From contig JAVGWX010000013.1 in NCBI GenBank assembly GCA_036924085.1, positions 54,003,904-54,067,903 of the forward strand: DNA of 64,000 nt. Reading direction: 5' to 3'. The translations under genes were made by a program, and so were the position numbers. The notes under the pieces were generated by a model. The model worked only from the letters and a program-made list of their open reading frames with translations. It was not told the DNA's origin and did not search any database. This stretch comes from Ariolimax columbianus. Taxonomy: Eukaryota > Mollusca > Gastropoda > Stylommatophora > Arionidae. Shown here one piece after another: positions 48,510 through 62,238 of this stretch (position 1 is its first letter; every line of letters begins with the position of its first letter).

Positions 48510-51500
48510 CAAATCGTGTTTAATTTTAATTTTAGAAACATTAGTTTTTCTTGTCAGTAAAATTACTTGAAAGTCAGTGGAAATGCTTTTAACTTATCCA
48601 CATAATTAGTGCGTTAAAATTGCAATACATTTCAAACGGCTGAAAATTGTCTATACTTATGATTTGCAACTTTTTTTCAAATCGTGTTTAAATTTAATTT
48701 TAGAAACATTAGTTTTTCTTGTCAGTAAAATTACTTTAAAGTCAATGGAAATGCATTTAACTTATCCACATAATTAGTGCGTTTAAATTGCAATACATGT
48801 CAAAGTGCTGAAAATAGTCTAAACTTATGATCTGCAATTTTTTTTCAAATCGGCTTTTACTCAATTTTGATTTTAGAAACATTAGTTTTTCTTGTCAGTA
48901 AAATTACTTGAAAGTCAGTGGAAATGCTTTTAACTTATCCACATAATTAGTGCGTTAAAATTGCAATACATGTCAAAGTGCTGAAAATAGTCTAAACTTA
49001 TGATCTGCAATTTTTTTTCAAATCGGCTTTTACTCAATTTTGATTTTAGAAACATTAGTTTTTCTTGTCAGTAAAATTACTTGAAAGTCAGTGGAAATGC
49101 TTTTAACTTATCCACATAATTAGTGCGTTAAAATTGCAATACATGTCAAAGTGCTGAAAATAGTCTAAACTTATGATCTGCAATTTTTTTTCAAATCGGC
49201 TTTTACTCAATTTTGATTTTAGAAACATTAGTTTTTCTTGTCAGTAAAATTACTTGAAAGTCAGTGGAAATGCTTTTAACTTATCCACATAATTAGTGCG
49301 TTAAAATTGCAATACATTTCAAACGGCTGAAAATTGTCTATACTTATGATTTGCAACTTTTTTTCAAATCGTGTTTAATTTTAATTTTAGAAACATTAGT
49401 TTTTCTTGTCAGTAAAATTACTTGAGTCAATGGAAATGCTTTTAACTTATCCACATAATTAGTGCGTTTAAATTGCAATACATTTCAAACGGCTGAAAAT
49501 TGTATAAAATTATGATCTGCCACTTTTTTTTCAAATCGCCTTCTACTCAATTCTAATTTTAGAAACATTAGTTTCTCTTGTCAGTAAAATTACTTGAAAG
49601 TCAGTGGAAATGCTTTTAACTTATCCACATAATTAGTGCGTTAAAATTGCAATACATTTCAAACGGCTGAAAATTGTCTATACTTATGATCTGCAACTTT
49701 TTTTCAAATCGTGTTTAATTTTAATTTTAGAAAAATTAGTTTTTCTTGTCAGTAAAATTACTTGAAAATCAATGGAAATGCTTTTAACTTATCCACATAA
49801 TTAGTGCGTTAAAATTGCAATACATTTCAAACGGCTGAAAATTGTCTATACTTATGATCTGCAATTTTTTGCAAATCGTGTTTAATTTTAATTTTAGAAA
49901 CATTAGTTTTTCTTGTCAGTAAAATTACTTGAAAGTCAGTGGAAATGCTTTTAACTTATCCACATAATTAGTGCGTTAAAATTGCAATACATTTCAAACG
50001 GCTAAAAATTGTCTATACTTATGATTTGCAACTTTTTTTCAAATCGTGTTTAATTTTAATTTTAGAAACATTAGTTTTTCTTGTCATTAAAATTAATTGA
50101 AAGTCAATGGAAATGCTTTTAACTTATCCACATAATTATTGCGTTTAAATTGCAATACATTTCAAACGGCTGAAAATTGTATAAACTTATGATCTGCCAC
50201 TTTTTTTTCAAATCGCCTTCTACTCAATTCTAATTTTAGAAACATTAGTTTCTCTTGTCAGTAAAATTACTTGAAAGTCAGTGGAAATGCTTTTAACTTA
50301 TCCACATAATTAGTGCGTTAAAATTGCAATACATTTCAAAGGGCTGAAAATTGTCTATACTTATGATCTGCAACTTTTTTTCAAATCGTGTTTAATTTTA
50401 ATTTTAGAAACATTAGTTTTTCTTGTCAGTAAAATTACTTGAAAGTCAATGGAAATGCTTTTAACTTATCCACATAATTAGTGCGTTAAAATTGCAATAC
50501 ATTTCAAACGGCTGAAAATTGTCTATACTTATGATCTGCAACTTTTTTTCAAATCGTGTTTAATTTTAATTTTAGAAATTAGTTTTTCTTGTCAGTAAAA
50601 TTACTTGAAAGTCAGTGGAAATGCTTTTAACTTATCCACATAATTAGTGCGTTAAAATTGCAATACATTTCAAACGGCTGAAAATTGTCTATACTTATGA
50701 TCTGCAACTTTTTTTCAAATCGTGTTTAATTTTAATTTTAGAAACATTAGTTTTTCTTGTCAGTAAAATTACTTGAAAGTCAATGGAAATGCTTTTAACT
50801 TATCCACATAATTATTGCGTTTAAATTGCAATACATTTCAAACGGCTGAAAATTGTATAAACATGATCTGCCACTTTTTTTTCAAATCGCCTTCTACTCA
50901 ATTCTAATTTTAGAAACATTAGTTTCTCTTGTCAGTAAAATTACTTGAAAGTCAGTGGAAATGCTTTTAACTTATCCACATAATTAGTGCGTTAAAATTG
51001 CAATACATTTCAAACGGCTGAAAATTGTCTATACTTATGATCTGCAACTTTTTTTCAAATCGTGTTTAATTTTAATTTTAGAAACATTAGTTTTTCTTGT
51101 CAGTAAAATTACTTGAAAGTCAATGGAAATGCTTTTAACTTATCCACATAATTAGTGCGTTAAAATTGCAATACATTTCAAACGGCTGAAAATTGTCTAT
51201 ACTTATGATCTGCAACTTTTTTTCAAATCGTGTTTAATTTTAATTTTAGAAATTAGTTTTTCTTGTCAGTAAAATTACTTGAAAGTCAGTGGAAATGCTT
51301 TTAACTTATCCACATAATTAGTGCGTTAAAATTGCAATACATTTCAAACGGCTGAAAATTGTCTATACTTATGATCTGCAACTTTTTTTCAAATCGTGTT
51401 TAATTTTAATTTTAGAAACATTAGTTTTTCTTGTCAGTAAAATTACTTGAAAGTCAATGGAAATGCTTTTAACTTATCCACATAATTATTGCGTTTAAAT

Positions 51501-52573
51501 TGCAATACATTTCAAACGGCTGAAAATTGTATAAACATGATCTGCCACTTTTTTTTCAAATCGCCTTCTACTCAATTCTAATTTTAGAAACATTAGTTTC
51601 TCTTGTCAGTAAAATTACTTGAAAGTCAGTGGAAATGCTTTTAACTTATATACATAATTAGTGCGTTAAAATTGCAATACATTTCAAACGGCTGAAAATT
51701 GTCTATACTTATGATCTGCAACTTTTTTTCAAATCGTGTTTAATTTTAATTTTAGAAACATTAGTTTTTCTTGTCAGTAAAATTACTTGAAAGTCAATGG
51801 AAATGCTTTTAACTTATCCACATAATTAGTGCGTTTAAATTGCAATACATTTCAAACGGCTGAAAATTGTATAAACTTATGATCTGCCACTTTTTTTTCA
51901 AATCGCCTTCTACTCAATTCTAATTTTAGAAACATTAGTTTCTCTTGTCAGTAAAATTACTTGAAAGTCAGTGGAAATGCTTTTAACTTATCCACATAAT
52001 TAGTGCGTTAAAATTGCAATACATTTCAAACGGCTGAAAATTGTCTATACTTATGATCTGCAACTTTTTTTCAAATCGTGTTTAATTTTAATTTTAGAAA
52101 AATTAGTTTTTCTTGTCAGTAAAATTACTTGAAAATCAATGGAAATGCTTTTAACTTATCCACATAATTAGTGCGTTAAAATTGCAATACATTTCAAACG
52201 GCTGAAAATTGTCTATACTTATGATCTGCAATTTTTTGCAAATCGTGTTTAATTTTAATTTTAGAAACATTAGTTTTTCTTGTCAGTAAAATTACTTGAA
52301 AGTCAGTGGAAATGCTTTTAACTTATCCACATACTTAGTGCGTTAAAATTGCAATACATTTCAAACGGCTGAAAATTGTCTATACTTATGATTTGCAACT
52401 TTTTTTCAAATCGTGTTTAATTTTAATTTTAGAAACATTAGTTTTTCTTGTCATTAAAATTAATTGAAAGTCAATGGAAATGCTTTTAACTTATCCACAT
52501 AATTATTGCGTTTAAATTGCAATACATTTCAAACGGCTGAAAATTGTCAATACTTATGATCTGCAACTTTTTG
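48510..52573. repeat. Right-zone HOR, copy 3 (24 monomers, 4064 bp)
   Basis: Same 24-type order as the copy at 44446, at an exact 4064-bp offset. Private changes are few: TATAAAATTATG near 49504, CTTATATACATAATT at 51646 and TTGTCAATAC near 52546. The low number of differences indicates recent amplification or strong homogenisation. Confidence 0.91.
50209..51556. repeat. Tandem pair of the 674-bp sub-repeat in HOR copy 3
   Basis: Two k-l-v-w runs lie at 50209-50882 and 50883-51556, with AAAGGGCTG only in the first k. In HOR copy 4 only one run (54100-54773) plus a further k is present. Confidence 0.88.
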
Positions 52574-55113
52574 CAAATCGTGTTTAATTTTAATTTTAGA
52601 AACATTAGTTTTTCTTGTCAGTAAAATTACTTGAAAGTCAGTGGAAATGCTTTTAACTTATCCACATAATTAGTGCGTTAAAATTGCAATACATTTCAAA
52701 CGGCTGAAAATTGTCTATACTTATGATTTGCAACTTTTTTTCAAATCGTGTTTAAATTTAATTTTAGAAACATTAGTTTTTCTTGTCAGTAAAATTACTT
52801 TAAAGTCAATGGAAATGCATTTAACTTATCCACATAATTAGTGCGTTTAAATTGCAATACATGTCAAAGTGCTGAAAATAGTCTAAACTTATGATCTGCA
52901 ATTTTTTTTCAAATCGGCTTTTACTCAATTTTGATTTTAGAAACATTAGTTTTTCTTGTCAGTAAAATTACTTGAAAGTCAGTGGAAATGCTTTTAACTT
53001 ATCCACATAATTAGTGCGTTAAAATTGCAATACATGTCAAAGTGCTGAAAATAGTCTAAACTTATGATCTGCAATTTTTTTTCAAATCGGCTTTTACTCA
53101 ATTTTGATTTTAGAAACATTAGTTTTTCTTGTCAGTAAAATTACTTGAAAGTCAGTGGAAATGCTTTTAACTTATCCACATAATTAGTGCGTTAAAATTG
53201 CAATACATTTCAAACGGCTGAAAATTGTCTATACTTATGATTTGCAACTTTTTTTCAAATCGTGTTTAATTTTAATTTTAGAAACATTAGTTTTTCTTGT
53301 CAGTAAAATTACTTGAGTCAATGGAAATGCTTTTAACTTATCCACATAATTAGTGCGTTTAAATTGCAATACATTTCAAACGGCTGAAAATTGTATAAAC
53401 TTATGATCTGCCACTTTTTTTTCAAATCGCCTTCTACTCAATTCTAATTTTAGAAACATTAGTTTCTCTTGTCAGTAAAATTACTTGAAAGTCAGTGGAA
53501 ATGCTTTTAACTTATCCACATAATTAGTGCGTTAAAATTGCAATACATTTCAAACGGCTGAAAATTGTCTATACTTATGATCTGCAACTTTTTTTCAAAT
53601 CGTGTTTAATTTTAATTTTAGAAAAATTAGTTTTTCTTGTCAGTAAAATTACTTGAAAATCAATGGAAATGCTTTTAACTTATCCACATAATTAGTGCGT
53701 TAAAATTGCAATACATTTCAAACGGCTGAAAATTGTCTATACTTATGATCTGCAATTTTTTGCAAATCGTGTTTAATTTTAATTTTAGAAACATTAGTTT
53801 TTCTTGTCAGTAAAATTACTTGAAAGTCAGTGGAAATGCTTTTAACTTATCCACATAATTAGTGCGTTAAAATTGCAATACATTTCAAACGGCTAAAAAT
53901 TGTCTATACTTATGATTTGCAACTTTTTTTCAAATCGTGTTTAATTTTAATTTTAGAAACATTAGTTTTTCTTGTCATTAAAATTAATTGAAAGTCAATG
54001 GAAATGCTTTTAACTTATCCACATAATTATTGCGTTTAAATTGCAATACATTTCAAACGGCTGAAAATTGTATAAACTTATGATCTGCCACTTTTTTTTC
54101 AAATCGCCTTCTACTCAATTCTAATTTTAGAAACATTAGTTTCTCTTGTCAGTAAAATTACTTGAAAGTCAGTGGAAATGCTTTTAACTTATCCACATAA
54201 TTAGTGCGTTAAAATTGCAATACATTTCAAACGGCTGAAAATTGTCTATACTTATGATCTGCAACTTTTTTTCAAATCGTGTTTAATTTTAATTTTAGAA
54301 ACATTAGTTTTTCTTGTCAGTAAAATTACTTGAAAGTCAATGGAAATGCTTTTAACTTATCCACATAATTAGTGCGTTAAAATTGCAATACATTTCAAAC
54401 GGCTGAAAATTGTCTATACTTATGATCTGCAACTTTTTTTCAAATCGTGTTTAATTTTAATTTTAGAAATTAGTTTTTCTTGTCAGTAAAATGACTTGAA
54501 AGTCAGTGGAAATGCTTTTAACTTATCCACATAATTAGTGCGTTAAAATTGCAATACATTTCAAACGGCTGAAAATTGTCTATACTTATGATCTGCAATT
54601 TTTTTTCAAATCGTGTTTAATTTTAATTTTAGAAACATTAGTTTTTCTTGTCAGTAAAATTACTTGAAAGTCAATGGAAATGCTTTTAACTTATCCACAT
54701 AATTATTGCGTTTAAATTGCAATACATTTCAAACGGCTGAAAATTGTATAAACATGATCTGCCACTTTTTTTTCAAATCGCCTTCTACTCAATTCTAATT
54801 TTAGAAACATTAGTTTCTCTTGTCAGTAAAATTACTTGAAAGTCAGTGGAAATGCTTTTAACTTATCCACATAATTAGTGCGTTAAAATTGCAATACATT
54901 TCAAACGGCTGAAAATTGTCTATACTTATGATCTGCAACTTTTTTTCAAATCGTGTTTAATTTTAATTTTAGAAACATTAGTTTTTCTTGTCAGTAAAAT
55001 TACTTGAAAGTCAATGGAAATGCTTTTAACTTATCCACATAATTAGTGCGTTAAAATTGCAATACATTTCAAACGGCTGAAAATTGTCTATACTTATGAT
55101 CTGCAACTTTTTG
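52574..55113. repeat. Right-zone HOR, copy 4, truncated (15 monomers)
   Basis: Starts are 52574, 52742, 52910, 53083, 53256, 53423, 53596, 53763, 53931, 54100, 54273, 54441, 54607, 54774 and 54947. It follows a-b1-t-r-u-k-m*-a-q-k-l-v-w-k, like copy 1 with a single t, then ends in m with T5GC where l-v-w would continue. This is the right border of the 24-mer zone. One v monomer has a private AAAATGACTTG, and the k at 54100 has the normal AAACGGCTG where copies 1-3 have AAAGGGCTG. Confidence 0.86.
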
Positions 55114-55449
55114 CAAATCGTGTTTAATTTTAATTTTAGAAACATTAGTTTTTCTTGTCAGTAAAATTACTTGAAAGTCAGTGGAAATGCTTTTAACTTA
55201 TCCACATAATTAGTGCGTTAAAATTGCAATACATTTCAAACGGCTGAAAATTGTCTATACTTATGATTTGCAACTTTTTTTCAAATCGTGTTTAATTTTA
55301 ATTTTAGAAACATTAGTTTTTCTTGTCAGTAAAATTACTTTAAAGTCAATGGAAATGCATTTAACTTATCCACATAATTAGTGCGTTTAAATTGCAATAC
55401 ATGTCAAAGTGCTGAAAATAGTCTAAACTTATGATCTGCAATTTTTTTT

Positions 55450-55622
55450 CAAATCGGCTTTTACTCAATTTTGATTTTAGAAACATTAGTTTTTCTTGTC
55501 AGTAAAATTACTTGATTGTCTGTGGAAATGCTTTTAACTTATCCACATAATTAGTGCGTTAAAATTGCAATATATGTCAAAGTGCTGAAAATAGTCTAAA
55601 CTTATGATCTGCAACTTTTTTT
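55450..55622. repeat. Hybrid monomer t/e
   Basis: It has the H-start CGGCTTTTACTCAATTTTGATTTTAG of t or r, then TTGATTGTCTGTGG and CATGTCAAAG of e, and ends GATCTGCAAC+T7. CAATATATG is private to it. Confidence 0.77.
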
Positions 55623-55792
55623 CAAATCGTTGTTTAATTTTAATTTTAGAAACATTAGTTTTTCTTGTCAGTAAAATTACTTGAAAGTCAATGGAAATGC
55701 TTTTAACTTATCCACATAATTAGTGCGCTTAAATTGCAATACATTTCAAACGGCTGAAAATTGTATAAACTTATGATCTGCCACTTTTTTTT
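55623..55792. repeat. j monomer with 1-bp insertion at its start
   Basis: It begins CAAATCGTTGTTTAAT, one T more than the G-start consensus, which makes it 170 bp. It also has GTGCGCTTAAATT. Both changes were seen only here, so this copy has not been spread by homogenisation. Confidence 0.72.
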
Positions 55793-58700
55793 CAAATCGC
55801 CTTCTACTCAATTCTAATTTTAGAAACATTAGTTTTTCTTGTCAGTAAAATTACTTGAAAGTCAGTGGAAATGCTTTTAACTTATCCACATAATTAGTGC
55901 GTTAAAATTGCAATACATTTCAAACGGCTGAAAATTGTCTATACTTATGATCTGCAACTTTTTGCAAATCGTGTTTAATTTTAATTTTAGAAACATTAGT
56001 TTTTCTTGTCAGTAAAATTACTTGAAAGTCAGTGGAAATGCTTTTAACTTATCCACATAATTAGTGCGTTAAAATTGCAATACATTTCAAACGGCTGAAA
56101 ATTGTCTATACTTATGATTTGCAACTTTTTTTCAAATCGTGTTTAATTTTAATTTTAGAAACATTAGTTTTTCTTGTCAGTAAAACTAATTGAAAGTCAA
56201 TGGAAATGCTTTTAACTTATCCACATAATTATTGCGTTTAAATTGCAATACATTTCAAACGGCTGAAAATTGTATAAACTTATGATCTGCCACTTTTTTT
56301 TCAAATCGCCTTCTACTCAATTCTAATTTTAGAAACATTAGTTTCTCTTGTCAGTAAAATTACTTGAAAGTCAGTGGAAATGCTTTTAACTTATCCACAT
56401 AATTAGTGCGTTAAAATTGCAATACATTTCAAACGGCTGAAAATTGTCTATACTTATGATCTGCAACTTTTTTTCAAATCGTGTTTAATTTTAATTTTAG
56501 AAACATTAGTTTTTCTTGTCAGTAAAATTACTTGAAAGTCAATGGAAATGCTTTTAACTTATCCACATAATTAGTGCGTTAAAATTGCAATACATTTCAA
56601 ACGGCTGAAAATTGTCTATACTTATGATCTGCAACTTTTTTTCAAATCGTGTTTAATTTTAATTTTAGAAACATTAGTTTTTCTTGTCAGTAAAATTACT
56701 TGAAAGTCAGTGGAAATGCTTTTAACTTATCCACATAATTAGTGCGTTAAAATTGCAATACATTTCAAACGGCTGAAAATTGTCTATACTTATGATTTGC
56801 AACTTTTTTTCAAATCGTGTTTAATTTTAATTTTAGAAACATTAGTTTTTCTTGTCAGTAAAATTACTTTAAAGTCAATGGAAATGCATTTAACTTATCC
56901 ACATAATTAGTGCGTTTAAATTGCAATACATGTCAAAGTGCTGAAAATAGTCTAAACTTATGATCTGCAATTTTTTTTCAAATCGGCTTTTACTCAATTT
57001 TGATTTTAGAAACATTAGTTTTTCTTGTCAGTAAAATTACTTGAAAGTCAGTGGAAATGCTTTTAACTTATCCACATAATTAGTGCGTTAAAATTGCAAT
57101 ACATTTCAAACGGCTGAAAATTGTCTATACTTATGATTTGCAACTTTTTTTCAAATCGTGTTTAATTTTAATTTTAGAAACATTAGTTTTTCTTGTCAGT
57201 AAAACTAATTGAAAGTCAATGGAAATGCTTTTAACTTATCCACATAATTATTGCGTTTAAATTGCAATACATTTCAAACGGCTGAAAATTGTATAAACTT
57301 ATGATCTGCCACTTTTTTTTCAAATCGCCTTCTACTCAATTCTAATTTTAGAAACATTAGTTTCTCTTGTCAGTAAAATTACTTGAAAGTCAGTGGAAAT
57401 GCTTTTAACTTATCCACATAATTAGTGCGTTAAAATTGCAATACATTTCAAACGGCTGAAAATTGTCTATACTTATGATCTGCAACTTTTTTTCAAATCG
57501 TGTTTAATTTTAATTTTAGAAACATTAGTTTTTCTTGTCAGTAAAATTACTTGAAAGTCAATGGAAATGCTTTTAACTTATCCACATAATTAGTGCGTTA
57601 AAATTGCAATACATTTCAAACGGCTGAAAATTGTCTATACTTATGATCTGCAACTTTTTTTCAAATCGTGTTTAATTTTAATTTTAGAAACATTAGTTTT
57701 TCTTGTCAGTAAAATTACTTGAAAGTCAATGGAAATGCTTTTAACTTATCTACATAATTAGTGCGTTAAAATTGCAATACATTTCAAACGGCTGAAAATT
57801 GTCTATACTTATGATCTGCAACTTTTTGCAAATCGTGTTTAATTTTAATTTTAGAAACATTAGTTTTTCTTGTCAGTAAAATTACTTGAAAGTCAGTGGA
57901 AATGCTTTTAACTTATCCACATAATTAGTGCGTTAAAATTGCAATACATTTCAAACGGCTGAAAATTGTCTATACTTATGATTTGCAACTTTTTTTCAAA
58001 TCGTGTTTAATTTTAATTTTAGAAACATTAGTTTTTCTTGTCAGTAAAACTAATTGAAAGTCAATGGAAATGCTTTTAACTTATCCACATAATTATTGCG
58101 TTTAAATTGCAATACATTTCAAACGGCTGAAAATTGTATAAACTTATGATCTGCCACTTTTTTTTCAAATCGCCTTCTACTCAATTCTAATTTTAGAAAC
58201 ATTAGTTTCTCTTGTCAGTAAAATTACTTGAAAGTCAGTGGAAATGCTTTTAACTTATCCACATAATTAGTGCGTTAAAATTGCAATACATTTCAAACGG
58301 CTGAAAATTGTCTATACTTATGATTTGCAACTTTTTTTCAAATCGTGTTTAATTTTAATTTTAGAAACATTAGTTTTTCTTGTCAGTAAAACTAATTGAA
58401 AGTCAATGGAAATGCTTTTAACTTATCCACATAATTATTGCGTTTAAATTGCAATACATTTCAAACGGCTGAAAATTGTATAAACTTATGATCTGCCACT
58501 TTTTTTTCAAATCGCCTTCTACTCAATTCTAATTTTAGAAACATTAGTTTCTCTTGTCAGTAAAATTACTTGAAAGTCAGTGGAAATGCTTTTAACTTAT
58601 CCACATAATTAGTGCGTTAAAATTGCAATACATTTCAAACGGCTGAAAATTGTCTATACTTATGATCTGCAACTTTTTTTCAAATCGTGTTTAATTTTAA

Positions 58701-59015
58701 TTTTAGAAACATTAGTTTTTCTTGTCAGTAAAATTACTTGAAAGTCAATGGAAATGCTTTTAACTTATCCACATAATTAGTGCGTTAAAATTGCAATACA
58801 TTTCAAACGGCTGAAAATTGTCTATACTTATGATCTGCAACTTTTTTTCAAATCGTGTTTAATTTTAATTTTAGAAACATTAGTTTTTCTTGTCAGTAAA
58901 ATTACTTGAAAGTCAATGGAAATGCTTTTAACTTATCCACATAATTAGTGCGTTAAAATTGCAATACATTTCAAACGGCTGAAAATTGTCTATACTTATG
59001 ATCTGCAACTTTTTG

Positions 59016-60548
59016 CAAATCGTGTTTAATTTTAATTTTAGAAACATTAGTTTTTCTTGTCAGTAAAATTACTTGAAAGTCAGTGGAAATGCTTTTAACT
59101 TATCCACATAATTAGTGCGTTAAAATTGCAATACATTTCAAACGGCTGAAAATTGTCTATACTTATGATTTGCAACTTTTTTTCAAATCGTGTTTAATTT
59201 TAATTTTAGAAACATTAGTTTTTCTTGTCAGTAAAATTACTTTAAAGTCAATGGAAATGCATTTAACTTATCCACATAATTAGTGCGTTTAAATTGCAAT
59301 ACATTTCAAACGGCTGAAAATTGTATAAACTTATGATCTGCCACTTTTTTTTCAAATCGCCTTCTACTCAATTTAATTTTAGAAACATTGGTTTTTCTAG
59401 TCAGTAAAATTACTTGATTGTCTGTGGAAATGCTTTTAACTTATCCACATAATTAGTGCGTTAAAATTGCAATACATGTTAAAGTGCTGAAAATAGTCTA
59501 AACTTATGAACTGCAATTTTTTTTTTAAATCGGCTTTTACTCAATTTTGATTTTAGAAACATTAGTTTTTCTTGTCAGTAAAATTACTTGAAAGTCAGTG
59601 AAAATGCTTTTAACTTATTCACATAACTAGTGCGTTAAAATTGCAATACATTTCAAACTGCTGAAAATTGTCTAAACTTATGAGCTGGACCTTTTTTTCA
59701 AATCGCCTTCTACTCAATTTTAATTTTAGAAACATAAGTTTTTCTTGTCAGTAAAATTACTTGAAAGTCAGTGGAAATGCTTTTACCTTATCCACATAAT
59801 TAGTGCGTTAAAAGTGCAATACATTTCTAACGGCTGAAAATTGTCTAAACTTATGATCTGCAACTTTTTTTCAAATCGTGTTTAATTTTAATTTTAGAAA
59901 CATTAGTTTTTCTTGTCAGTAAAATTACTTGAAAGTCAATGGAAATGCTTTTAACTTATCCACATAATTAGTGCGTTAAAATTGCAATACATTTCAAACG
60001 GCTGAAAATTGTCTATACTTATGATTTGCAACTTTTTTTCAAATCGTGTTTAATTTTAATTTTAGAAACATTAGTTTTTCTTGTCAGTAAAATTAATTGA
60101 AAGTCAATGGAAATGCTTTTAACTTATCCACATAATTATTGCGTTTAAATTGCAATACATTTCAAACGGCTGAAAATTGTATAAACTTATGATCTGCCAC
60201 TTTTTTTTCAAATCGCCTTCTACTCAATTCTAATTTTAGAAACATTAGTTTCTCTTGTCAGTAAAATTACTTGAAAGTCAGTGGAAATGCTTTTAACTTA
60301 TCCACATAATTAGTGCGTTAAAATTGCAATACATTTCAAACGGCTGAAAATTGTCTATACTTATGATCTGCAACTTTTTTTCAAATCGTGTTTAATTTTA
60401 ATTTTAGAAACATTAGTTTTTCTTGTCAGTAAAATTACTTGAAAGTCAATGGAAATGCTTTTAACTTATCCACATAATTAGTGCGTTAAAATTGCAATAC
60501 ATTTCAAACGGCTGAAAATTGTCTATACTTATGATCTGCAACTTTTTG
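59016..60548. repeat. 9-monomer block a-b3-like-e-f-like-n-like, l/a, q-k-m
   Basis: Starts are 59016, 59184, 59353, 59526, 59699, 59872, 60040, 60209 and 60382. The e monomer has CTCAATTTAATTTTAG (1-bp deletion) and CATGTTAAAG; the next has TTATTCACATAACTAG, AAACTGCTG and GAGCTGGACC; the next has AAACATAAG with the TTACC and TTTCTAACGG marks of f. The first five monomers recur at 62749-63603, about 3733 bp to the right. They resemble a diverged e-f-n run from the left region. Confidence 0.8.
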
Positions 60549-61900
60549 CAAATCGTGTTTAATTTTAATTTTAGAAACATTAGTTTTTCTTGTCAGTAAA
60601 ATTACTTGAAAGTCAGTGGAAATGCTTTTAACTTATCCACATAATTAGTGCGTTAAAATTGCAATACATTTCAAACGGCTGAAAATTGTCTATACTTATG
60701 ATTTGCAACTTTTTTTCAAATCGTGTTTAATTTTAATTTTAGAAACATTAGTTTTTCTTGTCAGTAAAATTACTTGAAAGTCAATGGAAATGCTTTTAAC
60801 TTATCCACATAATTAGTGCGTTAAAATTGCAATACATTTCAAACGGCTGAAAATTGTCTATACTTATGATCTGCAACTTTTTTTCAAATCGTGTTTAATT
60901 TTAATTTTAGAAATTAGTTTTTCTTGTCAGTAAAATTACTTGAAAGTCAGTGGAAATGATTTTAACTTATCCACATAATTAGTGCGTTAAAATTGCAATA
61001 CATTTCAAACGGCTGAAAATTGTCTATACTTATGATCTGCAACTTTTTTTCAAATCGTGTTTAATTTTAATTTTAGAAACATTAGTTTTTCTTGTCAGTA
61101 AAATTACTTGAAAGTCAATGGAAATGCTTTTAACTTATCCACATAATTATTGCGTTTAAATTGCAATACATTTCAAACGGCTGAAAATTGTATAAACTTA
61201 TGATCTGCCACTTTTTTTAAAATCGCCTTCTACTCAATTTTAATTTTAGAAACATTGGTTTTTCTAGTCAGTAAAATTACTTGATTGACTGTGGAAATGC
61301 TTTTAACTTATCCACATAATTAGTGCGTTAAAATTGCAATACATGTCAAAGTGCTGAAAATAGTCTAAACTTATGATCTGCAACTTTTTTTCAAATCGTG
61401 TTTAATTTTAATTTTAGAAACATTAGTTTTTCTTGTCAGTAAAATTACTTGAAAGTCAATGGAAATGCTTTTAACTTATCCACATAATTAGTGCGTTTAA
61501 ATTGCAATACATTTCAAACGGCTGAAAATTGTATAAACTTATGATCTGCCACTTTTTTTTCAAATCGCCTTCTACTCAATTCTAATTTTAGAAACATTAG
61601 TTTTTCTTGTCAGTAAAATTACTTGAAAGTCAGTGGAAATGCTTTTAACTTATCCACATAATTAGTGCGTTAAAATTGCAATACATTTCAAACGGCTGAA
61701 AATTGTCTATACTTATGATCTGCAACTTTTTGCAAATCGTGTTTAATTTTAATTTTAGAAACATTAGTTTTTCTTGTCAGTAAAATTACTTTAAAGTCAA
61801 TGGAAATGCATTTAACTTATCTACATAATTAGTGCGTTTAAATTGCAATACATGTCAAAGTGCTGAAAATAGTCTAAACTTATGATCTGCAATTTTTTTT

Positions 61901-62074
61901 CAAATCGGCTTTTACTCAATTTTGATTTTAGAAACATTAGTTTTTCTTGTCAGTAAAATTACTTGAAAGTCAGTGGAAATGCTTTTAACTTATCCACATA
62001 ATTAGTGCGTTAAAATTGCAATACATTTCAAACGGCTGAAAATTGTCTATTACTTATGATCTGCAACTTTTTTT
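61901..62074. repeat. 174-bp H-start monomer with 1-bp insertion
   Basis: It has TCTATTACTTATG where other copies read TCTATACTTATG, one extra T. It starts like r (CGGCTTTTACTCAATT, CAGTGG) but ends GATCTGCAAC+T7. Confidence 0.72.
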
Positions 62075-62238
62075 CAAATCGTGTTTAATTTTAATTTTAG
62101 AAACATTATTCTTGTCAGTAAAATTACTTGAAAGTTAGTGGAAATGCTTTTAACTTATCCACATAATTAGTGCGTTAAAATTGCAATACATTTCAAACGG
62201 CTGAAAATTGTCTATACTTATGATTTGCAACTTTTTTT
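62075..62238. repeat. Shortest monomer, 164 bp, internal deletion
   Basis: It reads GAAACATTATTCTTGTCAG where other monomers read GAAACATTAGTTTTTCTTG, a net loss of several bases from the GTTTTT arm of the first dyad, which destroys that dyad. It also has GAAAGTTAGTGG. It ends GATTTGCAAC as in type a. I saw no second copy, so the deletion is probably recent or lies outside the zones that are being homogenised. Confidence 0.78.

Larger units (their letters stand above)
55114..59015. repeat. 23-monomer heterogeneous stretch with q3 variants
   Basis: Starts are 55114, 55282, 55450, 55623, 55793, 55965, 56133, 56302, 56475, 56643, 56811, 56979, 57152, 57321, 57494, 57662, 57829, 57997, 58166, 58339, 58508, 58681 and 58849. 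Order: a-b1-[t/e]-j-k', a-q3-k-l, a-b1-r-q3-k-l-m, a-q3-k-q3-k-l-m. The q3 type has AAAACTAATTG and appears only from here to the right edge (56133, 57152, 57997, 58339, 62407, 63604). k' has TTCTAATTTTAG but AGTTTTTC and a T5GC end. No long period dominates. Confidence 0.82.
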
